Shown here piece after piece: positions 56,144-64,000 of a stretch of DNA of 64,000 nt. The position numbers and the translations under genes are program-made. The stretch is from Blastocladiella emersonii ATCC 22665. Taxonomy: Eukaryota > Blastocladiomycota > Blastocladiomycetes > Blastocladiales > Blastocladiaceae. The notes under the pieces are model-generated. The model was not told the origin of the DNA. It did no database searches and saw only the letters and a list, made by a program, of their open reading frames with translations. The stretch is from assembly GCA_025594325.1 (NCBI GenBank), contig JANHCV010000001.1, positions 1,302,001 to 1,366,000 of the forward strand, given 5' to 3'. Numbering within the stretch: position 1 is the first letter of the stretch; the number at the start of each line of letters is the position of its first letter.

Positions 56144-57934
56144 GTCGCCGTCATCCGTCTCGCATGCTTCCTCGCTACGACGCCACTTGATGACGTCGCT
56201 CGCCTCCAACAGCCGCTGCTATCTCCGCGCGGTGGTTGGGACAGCAAGTTTGATCATTCTCTCGATGATCACTTGCGACTGCGAGCGTCATTCAACCAGA
56301 GCCGCGTGCGTGGCATCCATGGGAACACGTTCGCTGCCTGGTATGAGGAACCGCGTTCCTCACAACCCTTCACATGCAATTGAGCGAGTGATCGATACCA
56401 GAATACGCGGTAATCCTGGCAGGCTGAGACTCTGCAGCATACGCGCCACTCGTTGGCGCCAACGAGACGCATGGGACGAAGTGAACTGAAGCGAGGAGCG
56501 CGGTGATGGCCACCAACTCGTTGATACCACCTACCAACACGTCCAAGGCTTCCCCTGCTCACCTCGTGACGCTGACCTTCATCTCGCATCGGCAATGTCA
56601 AGACCAAACGACCACAGTCTGGGCCGAACGTGCGCTCAACGCGCCTTCGCGTTCCCCACTGGCCGTCGCGAGGGAACTAGCTCCCGGGCTCAGATTACGC
56701 GGTAATGGCGGCAGGTCGACAATCTCTGCATCCTGCGCGTCACTCGCCGGTGCCCGTGAGACGCGTGGAACGAAGCGATCTCCGGCAAGTAGCACACCGC
56801 CACCCCCCGACGCGTCCAGGACGGAGCTGTTCGTGTCGCTAAGCTGACCCTCATGGCGCACGAGCAAGTCACCCACCCTGGTCAGGGCCGATACGCGGCG
56901 CGATGGTGCGACCCTCGGCTCCCCCGCGGTCACTACCGGCTTGAAGCGAGACCCGAGTTCGGCGCAGCCCTGCAGCGTCGTTCAAGTCGTAATTCCGCGC
57001 TCAGGGTACGTGATATAGCGGGATGCACGAGGTCGTTATGCATGAGTTCCATGTGGAGTCCAAGTGCGGGGAGAGGGGGCAACTTGCGGGGCGGGTTCAC
57101 ACCTGTTGAGGACGGCGGAGACCTTCGCATGCGGTCCTGCCAGGGAGACCGGTCCGGCGAGTTCGGTACGCGGTCAAGGCAAGATCGGCCATAAAGCAGC
57201 AACGTAGTACACTTCGGCGTGTACGACAGCGAGACTTTCGCCCGAGTTTTGAACCTGTGCGCGCCCGCGGACGAGACGCGGAAGGCCGGATCGGGCAACG
57301 GGTCGTCCCCTTGAATGTCTCCCGGTTGTTTTTTACACGACTGCCGTGAAAGCCCAGCAGAGGCGCCTTTGATATCCGGTGTAGTGTTAGAGGAGCGAGA
57401 GTGGAGGGCGGGGCGGGCGGCAGGCTTTATTTGGACGAGCGAAGGATCGGCGCCGCCACGGCGAGCATCAGCTGAGCTCACGTCGCCCCGTCGCGACGCG
57501 CCGCGCACGCGTCGCGACCTCCCCTCGCCGCCGACCGTGCTTGATCGCTTCCATGATCCGCTTCCACGACCCTTCAGCATGGCTAGGGACGTGTACGTCC
57601 AGGGAGCCGAGCGCGACTGGCCTCCCAGCTTACAAGGCGAACTGTTCATCGTAGCCATCGCAGGCAGGCCCAAACTCTTCCCTTCCCGCACTCCTGCACA
57701 ACTCCAACGCGAACGTGGATTCCGTGTCTCTTACGTGACGACCATGGTGAACAACATGGCCGCCGTCGCTGGTGAAGAGCGCCCAACCCCCGCGACATTG
57801 CGTCGACGGGCTTCGTTGACGCCGCGCGCGTGGGCATTCTCTTCCTGGCTTTCGAATGACACCACACGTTGGTGTGGGCCGATTAAACTGCTCGCGCCGA
57901 GGGCCCGTGGATCCGTTCTCCCTCGGCGACCACA
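56144..57934. other. Degenerate region right of the palindrome
   Basis: About 1.8 kb without a convincing gene. An imperfect direct duplication is visible: about 56404-56610 resembles about 56696-56880 (shared GCGGTAAT, GAGACGC and GCTGACC blocks, offset 270-290 bp). Overlapping frames at 56933-57691 (minus, 252 codons) and 57315-57938 (plus, 207 codons) are open but their sequences look like GC-driven shadows of each other. The far right part must contain the promoter of the iminopeptidase gene. Confidence 0.45.
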
Positions 57935-59360
57935 ATGATCGGCCGGGCCCTCCCACGGGCCGCTGCTGCTGTTGTGCGACCGTTTCGGTCGGTCACACGG
58001 CGCGCCGCTGTCGCCTGTCCCCAAATCCGCCCGCTCCACCCGCACCCGGTCGCCGCTCTCGCAACCCACAAGCCTGCCCGCTGTCTTGCAACGGATTCGA
58101 AAGCCAACCTCACCGCCGCCACCATGTCCAACTCGCCCGCGGCCGCGTCGCCGCTGTACCCGGATATCGAGCCGTTCAACACGGGCTTCCTCAAGGTGTC
58201 GGACGTGCACGACCTGTACTACGAGGAGTCGGGCAACCGCGAGGGCAACCCCGTCATCTACCTGCACGGCGGGCCCGGCGGCGGCGTCGCGCCCAGCGAC
58301 CGTCGCTACTTTGGTCCGTCTTGATCTCCCTCACGAGTGCATGCAACGTGCCCGCTGACCCGCGAGCGACGTCTCTAGACCCTGCCGTCTACCGTATCAT
58401 CCTCCTTGACCAGCGCGGTGCTGGTAAGTCGACTCCGTACGTCGCAACCGCGCAGCTCTCGGCCAAGTCCGCGTCCCTGATCTCCCCCATCTCGTCCGTG
58501 TAGCGCCGCGTGCCTCGAGGAGAACACGACGCAGGCGCTGGTGGCCGACGTCGAGAAGCTGCGCCTGCACCTGCAGGTGGACCGGTGGGTCGTGTTCGGC
58601 GGGTCGTGGGGCAGCACGCTCGCGCTGGCGTACGCGCAGGCGTTCCCGGACCGCGTCAAGGCGCTGATCCTGCGCGGCATCTTCACGGTGCGCCGGTCCG
58701 AGCTCGAGTGGCTGTACGAGAAGGGCGGCGCCGAGCAGATCTACCCCGACGCCTGGGACAACTACGTCGCGCCCATCCCCGAGGCCGAGCGCGGCGACCT
58801 CATTAACGCCTACTACAAGCGCCTCACGGGCACCGACGAGGCCGAGAAGCTCAAGTGCGCCAAGGCCTGGTCCGCCTGGGAGATGTCGACGTCGCGCCTC
58901 GTGCTCGGTACGCTCGCTGGGCGCGCGGGAGTACCTCGCGAGGTCTCGCTCACGCGCCGCTACCGCCATGTCCTGTAGACCCCGCCGTCGTCAAGAAGGT
59001 CGAGGAGGACATCTGGTCGCTGCAGTTTGCGCGCATCGAGTGCCACTAGTGCGTCTCTCCCTCAATCCGCCCGCCTCGCGACCGTGCCTAACCCCACCCG
59101 CCGCACGCACGCGTAGCTTCGTCAACAGCGGCTTCATGCCCGACAACCACATTCTCGACTCGGTCGACAAGATCCGCCACATCCCGTGCACGATCGTGCA
59201 GGGCCGGTACGACGTGGTGTGCCCGGCCAAGACCAGCTGGGAGCTGCACAAGCGGTGGCCCGAGGCCGAGTACCACATTGTGCAGCTCGCCGGCCACTCG
59301 GCGCGCGACCTCATCGAGCCCCTCGTCGCGGCCGCCGACAAGTACAAGCAGACCAAGTAA
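57935..59360 (+). CDS. Proline iminopeptidase (alpha/beta hydrolase, S33), possible dual start
   Basis: Exons 58124-58313 (or from 57935), 58379-58436, 58504-58907, 58979-59048 and 59117-59360. From the ATG at 58124 (CACCATG context) the protein has 321 residues, the usual size. Motifs: oxyanion HGGPGGG, DQRGAGKSTP, nucleophile elbow GGSWGSTLALAYAQ, the Asp region GRYDVVCP and catalytic His in LAGHSARD. The frame is open upstream to an ATG at 57935, adding 63 residues rich in Arg/Ala with no acidic residue before RCLATD, like a mitochondrial presequence. The enzyme releases N-terminal proline from peptides. The 3' end lies 68 bp from the Harbinger insertion site. Confidence 0.93.
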
Positions 59361-59431
59361 GGCTGGTCGGTGCTCGTGCGCGTGTTCCGGTTCAAGCAAT
59401 TTTGTGATTTGAATTGCGTTTTTTTCATTTA

Positions 59432-59446
59432 GGGCCCGTTTGGTTC
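59432..59446 (+). repeat. Left terminal inverted repeat of the Harbinger element
   Basis: Fifteen bases identical to the reverse complement of 61862-61876, directly after the TTA target duplication. Confidence 0.95.
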
Positions 59447-59565
59447 CGGGGTGAATCAGGTGGATCAATCGATTTTACACGGTCCGGTGTTCACCCAGCT
59501 GAAACGTGGCATTTTCACCCCGTCGCGTTCATCGCGGCGTTTGGGTCGACCCCCGGATGAGCTGA

Positions 59566-60030
59566 ATGGAACCCTCGTCGCTGAATTGCCCGTCTGCTCG
59601 CCCCCGAAACCTTCAGGCTGTGCTTCCCGGCCTATATAAACGCTGTTTTCCTTCGTGGGGCGGCTCGACCACCACCGGCGAGTACTCGCACCTCGAGCAG
59701 GACGGCAAGGAGTCTGGTGACGTGGAAGGTGTCGATGGTCAAGACGACGCGGCCCCCGCCAGCAAGCGCAGCCGCACTTCGGACAGCAGCTCGCGTCGCC
59801 TCTCGGACTCGGAATTCCTCATGGGCATCAAGGAGGTGTTCCAGAGCGTCGCGACCGCCGACTCCAAGCCCGTCCTGACCGCCGCACTTGAATGGGTCCA
59901 GGACGCGTACAACGACAATGAAGAGTACCAGATCGACGTCGCCACCCGCCTGACCGAGGATCAAGCGCTTCGCGTCATGGCCGTGTCCGAATCGAAGCGC
60001 AAGCGCATCCTCGAGATTTTCATTCAGTAG
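59566..60030 (+). pseudogene. Harbinger accessory ORF, apparently 5'-truncated
   Basis: An open frame of 154 codons. The C-terminal part (SDSEFLMGIKEVFQSVA, ALEWVQDAYND, LTEDQALRVMAVSESKRKRI) resembles the C-terminal region of the Myb/SANT-like accessory proteins encoded by plant and fungal Harbinger elements, preceded by a SKRSRTSDSSSRRLSDS linker. The N-terminal Myb/SANT DNA-binding region is not present. A TATA box lies within the frame rather than upstream, so promoter and C-terminal coding region seem to have been brought together by an internal deletion. Confidence 0.6.
59633..59640 (+). promoter_or_regulatory. TATA box of the Harbinger accessory ORF
   Basis: TATATAAA, about 180 bp upstream of the first in-frame ATG downstream of it (59821). 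It lies inside the upstream part of the open frame beginning at 59566, implying that the 59566 start is not in the transcript. Confidence 0.55.
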
Positions 60031-60343
60031 CTCACTCGCACATGTCCCCCTCCCCTCGCGTTGCTTCCTGGCCTTGTTCTCGCCCATTTGTGTCCAATAC
60101 ATCTGGCTTTGTGTCCATCGTATCTTCAATCGTTACCCTTGGCTCGAAAATGACGCGACTCGTTGAGAAACGCGTGGTTCGCAAAGTGTCTCACACGTCA
60201 CGTGATTGATCGACGCGTCTCCACCGATGCGTTCTGACCTCAGCGACGCGTCAAATCATCTAGAATCGCTTATATAACATTATAGTACTTGACAAATCAG
60301 TATATTACAGCATGCATGCGGGTACAACAATTATTTCGCGCCT

Positions 60344-61659
60344 TCAAAGATGGGTCCCACGAGCGGCCATGACGCGCCTGTACTCGGTCCAAAGAACATT
60401 TGCGATGCGGTTCCGAAGCGAGATACCGCGCTGACGAGCTCCTTCCAGCGAGGCCTCGAGGACAGCGGCCTCGTCGTCCTCCTCGTTCTCGTCGTTCAGG
60501 GGCTCGCGCCCACACACACGCGCCTCACGCGCCGCGTCCCGCGCGCGCCGGAGCTCCGTCTCGGCGTCGCGAAAGAAGGCGTCGCCGCCTTGGTTCCACT
60601 TGTTGATCATGTTGTGCAGCGTGCAGAGCGCGTACACAAGCTTGACTTGAGTCTTGATTGGGTAGGCCGCGCCAATCGAGAGGACGCGGAACCGCTTCTT
60701 GAGCACGCCAAAGATACGCTCAACAGAGTTGCGGAGCGACGCGTGACGCAGATTGAAAAGCTCCTCGCGGTTCTTAACTCTACGTACGTTGATGAAGCGG
60801 ATGAGATGGCCCCAACGTGATGGTCATGGCAGTGAGAACGTACCCATCCTTGCCGCGGGCAAACTCGCGAAGATGATAGCGGGTACCGCGGAAGGGCACG
60901 ATGATGGACGTGCGGTTTGCGTAGCCGCCGTCGGCGAGGTAGAAGCGGCCGGCGGGGATCTTGAACCCACGGGCGAAGGCGTCCGAGAGCACGCGCGAGT
61001 CGTGCGCCTTGCCCTCCCACCCTGCGAGAACGTAGGTGAAGTTCAAGTCAAAGTCGCAGGCAGCGAGGACATTTGAGGAGATGGTCCCCTTGCGGTTTCG
61101 GAACGAGTCGTGAAGCTTGGCGGGCACAACAAACGGGATGTGCGTTCCGTCAAGCGCGCCGACCGCGTTCTGGAACGGAGCGTATTTCGGGTCGTGGGCG
61201 ATGCGCTCATGCACGGGCGTAGAATCGGACGGCTGGACAATGAACTCGGGCATCAGGCGGTACAGAGCGTCGAGCACTTGCTTCAGAACCCTGGACGCGG
61301 TCTCGCCAGAGATTTGGAACCGCTCCCTGAGGTTGCGGTTGGTGCTGCCCTCGCCGGCCATGACAAGAAAAACCATGAAGCGCCTCGACGGACAGCTCGC
61401 GGCCGTCGGCGAGAAGGCCACGGTCGCGGAACGGGCGGCAGATGGCCTTGAAGGTCTCGCGAGGCATACGGGCGATTTCCGAAAAACACGTTTCGCTGTT
61501 GCACGTCAGCAGCTCTTGAACCCACGACTCGCCAGAAAGCGTGGACGTGCGGATAGGCTCCCACGAGCGGCGCTCGTTGCGCGCAGCGAGACGTCGCAGG
61601 AGAGCGAGGGCGGCCGCGAGCATGAGGCCGCGCAGCTTGCGGTTGTATCCCTTGCCCAT
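60344..61659 (-). pseudogene. Harbinger DDE transposase (HARBI1-like), one frameshift
   Basis: Exons 61659-60844 and 60779-60344 with a 64-bp intron (GTACGT donor). About 416 residues when read through one frameshift. The N-terminal region (MGKGYNRKLRGLML to RDRGLLADGRELSVEA) is in one frame and the rest (FMVFLVMAGEGSTNRNLRER onward) in another; the switch near 61382 is explained by one extra base. The DDE triad is recognisable in GALDGTHIPF, GWEGKAHDSRV and NSVERIFGVLKKRF. The rest of the frame is intact, including the spliced intron, so decay is recent or the shift is a sequencing error. A copy elsewhere may supply active enzyme. Confidence 0.88.
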
Positions 61660-61861
61660 GTTGTTTGAGGGCTCGAGAACACGATGCGTGAGGTTAGGTG
61701 TTGATTCGTTGCAATAAGTGCGGCTGCAAAGAGGTGGGAAAGATTTTATTGCGGGGAGGGGGAGGGGCGTTCATCCAGCGGGGCGTTTGGTTCGCACGGC
61801 CGCTGAGATGAACGGGGGTGAGGTGAAACGTGGCAACTTTTTCAGCTGATCCACCTGATCT

Positions 61862-61876
61862 GAACCAAACGGGCCC
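61862..61876 (-). repeat. Right terminal inverted repeat of the Harbinger element
   Basis: Reverse complement of 59432-59446, followed by the TTA target duplication at 61877-61879. Confidence 0.95.
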
Positions 61877-61929
61877 TTAGTGTTGATGGAGGAGAGGGAG
61901 AGGGATCGCCGTGCACCCACAAGCAAACC

Positions 61930-63416
61930 TTACTTGTCCTTGTACACGGCGTCGTGGTCGGCCTTGAGGTGCTTCTCGACGACGTCAAGGTCGTGGGCGT
62001 CGGCCTTGAGGACGGTGACGAGGTGCTGGATACCCTGGAACTGCTCGGCGAGGACCTTGGTGACCTGGTCGACGTCGGCCTGGGCGAGGGTGGCGCCGTC
62101 GACGGCCATGGCGTCGGTCCCGGGCGCGGGGCGGACGTTGGTCTCGACGGTGCGCCACAGCTGGGCGACCTGGCCGGCGTATCGGGTGGGCTTGCGCAGG
62201 AGCATGGCGAGCTGCTCGAACTGGGCGCGGATCGCGTCCTCGTCGAGCGACATGGGGACGCCGGCGGCGCGCAGGACCTGGATCTTGGCCAGCAGCTTGA
62301 GGAGGCGCGCGGCCTGCTCGGTGTGCTTGCGGCGGTACTCCATGGCGCGCGTGGCCGTGTCGACGAGGTGGCGCTGATGCAGCTTCTCGCAGGTGATGGC
62401 AATCTCGCCGAGGCGGTACTGCATGTTCTTGAGGTGCTGGTCCTGCAGCGTCATGCGCTTCTCGAGGTCCTTGAAGCCGACGGCGAGGGCGGGGACGAGG
62501 CTGGATGGGTGGTGCGGTGAGTTTGGTACGAGGTCAAGCGTTCGCGATGCAAACGAGCAAGCGCGTACCAGGTCGGGTCCGGGTTGTTCTTGACGGCGTG
62601 CTCCCACAGCTTCTCGTCGTCGTTGGGCCCCTTGGTGTACTTTTTCACCTCGCTCGGGTGCACGAGGTTGTAAAAGTAGTGCTTGAACTGGCAGTTGGGC
62701 GACAGTGGGTCCCACGCCTCGCGGACCGACTGGATGGTCGATTGTGGGGTCGCCGGCAGCCGCTGCGGGTCTACGCGAGCGGAGTGGGACGGAGTTAGCG
62801 GCGCGTCATGGGCCCATAGTACCCGCGCGGAAACGTACATCCGACGGGGACCGAGAAGTTGGCCTGCTGCTGCTGCTGCATCAGGGCTTGCTGCTGCTGC
62901 TGTGGCTGGCCGAGCGTCGATCCGCCGAACCCGCTGAGAGTCCCGATCCCGAACGGCTTGGGCGTCCCGGACGCCGCGCCAAAACCGCCGAAACTCGGTG
63001 CCGTGGTGACGGCGGGCGTCGCACCGAACGGCTTGGCCGCGCCGAATCCGAGGGACGGCGTCGCGCCGCCCGGTGCGCTCGCCGCTGGGGCACCGAACGC
63101 GCCAAACGCGGGCGCGGGCGCGGCAGCCGAGCTCGCCGGCGTGGGGGCGAGGGTGCCGAACGAGAAACCGCCCGGCGCGGGGGCAGCGGCGGCCGAGGAC
63201 GCGGGTGCAGCGGCGCCGAACGTGAAGCCCGTGCCTGTTGCAGTCGCCGGCGTCGCGGGAGCGCCTGCTGCAGGCAGGTTGGTGAACGAGAAGCCCCCGG
63301 CGGTTGGCGGGGCCGAGATGGGCGCGGTCGTGGCTAGCAAGGAGAGAGCGGGGCCCAGAGATCAGATCCACGCGAAGACGGCTGCGGTGGGTCGGCGGCA
63401 GCGTACCGAACGACAT
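61930..63416 (-). CDS. NUP54: Nucleoporin Nup54/Nup57
   Basis: Four exons: 63416-63407, 63333-62839, 62770-62569 and 62500-61930, giving 425 residues. The first exon is only 10 nt (MSFG). The N-terminal half is an FG-repeat region with many GF(S/T)FG, KPFG and FGGFG units and a Gln-rich stretch. The C-terminal half is the conserved Nup54 alpha-helical region: SVREAWDPLSPNCQFKHYFY, KNNPDPTCLVPALAVGFKDL and a coiled-coil (LRLGEI to LAKIQVL). Nup54 forms the central channel complex with Nup62 and Nup58. The Harbinger insertion begins 51 bp beyond its stop codon. Confidence 0.93.
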
Positions 63417-63755
63417 GGTCGGCCGGGTCACACGACAAGGGAATGAAGATGGGTTTCGGGGAGGCGGCCGCGGGCAGACGACTGGCAGCGCGTCACGGAT
63501 CTCGGTGCATGGACTCGCGGGTCGGTGGTATCGTTGCGTCGCGGTCGTGTAGAGACGAGGCGCGTCTCAGCGGCATCGCTGCACGGCGCGACGGCGGAGA
63601 GCAAAAGACGCAGAGGCAACGATCAGCCTGAGCCCACGTGGCTGTCTCCGCTCTCTGTCTCTCGCTCCCTCGCCTCGCTGCTCGTCGCTGCTGCTCCCTT
63701 ACCGCCTCTCCAGCAACCCCCAGTCCCGCCAGCGAGCACGGATCCGCAGTCCACC
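63417..63755. promoter_or_regulatory. Shared divergent promoter NUP54 / BUD22-like
   Basis: A 339-bp interval between divergent start codons. A CT-rich leader (about 63645-63690) precedes the BUD22-like ATG. No TATA box seen. Confidence 0.4.
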
Positions 63756-64000
63756 ATGGCTCCTGGCAAGGCGAACCCGAACCCCGACGGCTATGCGCCG
63801 GTGCTGCCGCGCATCGCCGAGAGCGCCGACCTCAAGGACCAGCTCGACAAGAAGCTGTACCATGCCGCGCGCGAGGCCGAGAAGCACGTCAAGAAGGCCG
63901 TCGCCTTCGAGACCCAGAAGCTGATCAAGAAGCTCAAGGCCGCGCAGAAGGCCGCTTCCGCTACCGCCGGCTCGCCCGACGCGGCCAAGCTCGAGCAGCG
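63756..64000 (+). CDS. BUD22: Probable Bud22/SRFBP1-like ribosome biogenesis protein (3' partial)
   Basis: Open from the ATG at 63756 (CCACCATGG) to the right edge of the window, 81 codons. The visible sequence has a helical, basic segment (KKLYHAAREAEKHVKKAV followed by FETQKLIKKLKAAQKAA) resembling the N-terminal coiled-coil of Bud22/SRFBP1, a nucleolar factor for small-subunit maturation. With so little sequence another coiled-coil protein is possible. Confidence 0.5.
   Translation, partial: MAPGKANPNPDGYAPVLPRIAESADLKDQLDKKLYHAAREAEKHVKKAVAFETQKLIKKLKAAQKAASATAGSPDAAKLEQ

Larger units (their letters stand above)
59432..61876. mobile_element. PIF/Harbinger DNA transposon, full-length ends
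   Basis: 2,445 bp bounded by 15-bp perfect terminal inverted repeats (GGGCCCGTTTGGTTC at 59432-59446 and its complement at 61862-61876) and flanked by the TTA target duplication (59429-59431 and 61877-61879), as expected for this superfamily. Subterminal inverted similarity (ATCAGGTGGATCA) continues inward. It carries a minus-strand DDE transposase and a short plus-strand second ORF, convergent with each other. The insertion sits in the narrow space between the convergent iminopeptidase and NUP54 genes, so it disrupts neither coding region. Confidence 0.95.

Noticed and set aside
56933-57691. 252-codon minus-strand ORF right of the palindrome
   Set aside because: Composition is dominated by Arg/Ser/Pro without any recognisable motif, it overlaps an equally open plus-strand frame, and no splice signals or start context support it.

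Overview
This is a gene-dense, GC-rich fungal nuclear window with many short introns. Fungal markers are an APSES-domain transcription factor, the chitin synthase chaperone Chs7 and Vip1. It also carries orthologues of two genes normally restricted to organisms with motile cilia: ODAD2/ARMC4 (outer dynein arm docking) and SPATA17. Together they point to a flagellated (zoosporic) fungus; the GC content makes Blastocladiomycota (Allomyces-like) my best guess, as an inference. By hand count about 47 of some 65 introns I could place begin GTACG instead of the usual GTAAG/GTATG, and most end in TAG. Exon boundaries given below come from frame continuity plus remembered family alignments, not from transcripts.

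Layout. 1-12.6 kb: 3' end of ODAD2, an organellar-type CLC antiporter, CHS7, METAP2, a decayed serine carboxypeptidase, RPS5. 12.6-14.7 kb: gene-poor. 14.7-29.6 kb: an ABCB6/HMT1-type ABC transporter, VIP1, CDK5RAP1, RPN10, SPATA17, gamma-tubulin and an unrecognised protein. 29.6-30.2 kb: copy 1 of a dispersed non-coding repeat. 30.3-46.9 kb: a PSO2/SNM1 nuclease with PIP boxes, an intact serine carboxypeptidase, a mitochondrially targeted OLA1/YchF GTPase, an Fpg-like DNA glycosylase, mitochondrial uS15, the APSES factor with polyglutamine, an SLC35/TPT transporter and a membrane protein with a cysteine cluster.

47.2-56.1 kb is a giant inverted repeat: two 3,883-bp arms (47241-51123 and 52261-56143) around a 1,137-bp spacer. 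From comparing all translated frames I find a single base difference. Each arm holds one intronless gene for a 265-residue protein made almost only of a Gly-Asp-Asp-Ser-Lys-Gly-Tyr-Asp-Ser-Gly-Tyr-Tyr 12-mer (17 perfect units), one copy of the dispersed repeat, and one copy of an unrecognised two-exon gene. The left copy of that gene continues into the spacer; the right copy is truncated at the junction. This is the most unusual part of the window.

56.1-57.9 kb holds degenerate sequence. Then come a proline iminopeptidase with a possible alternative mitochondrial start, a complete PIF/Harbinger element (59432-61876, TTA target duplication) with a frameshifted transposase, NUP54, and the 5' end of a probable BUD22. 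Most of the remaining genes are housekeeping and not functionally linked; many are arranged as divergent or convergent pairs with 50-350 bp spacers.
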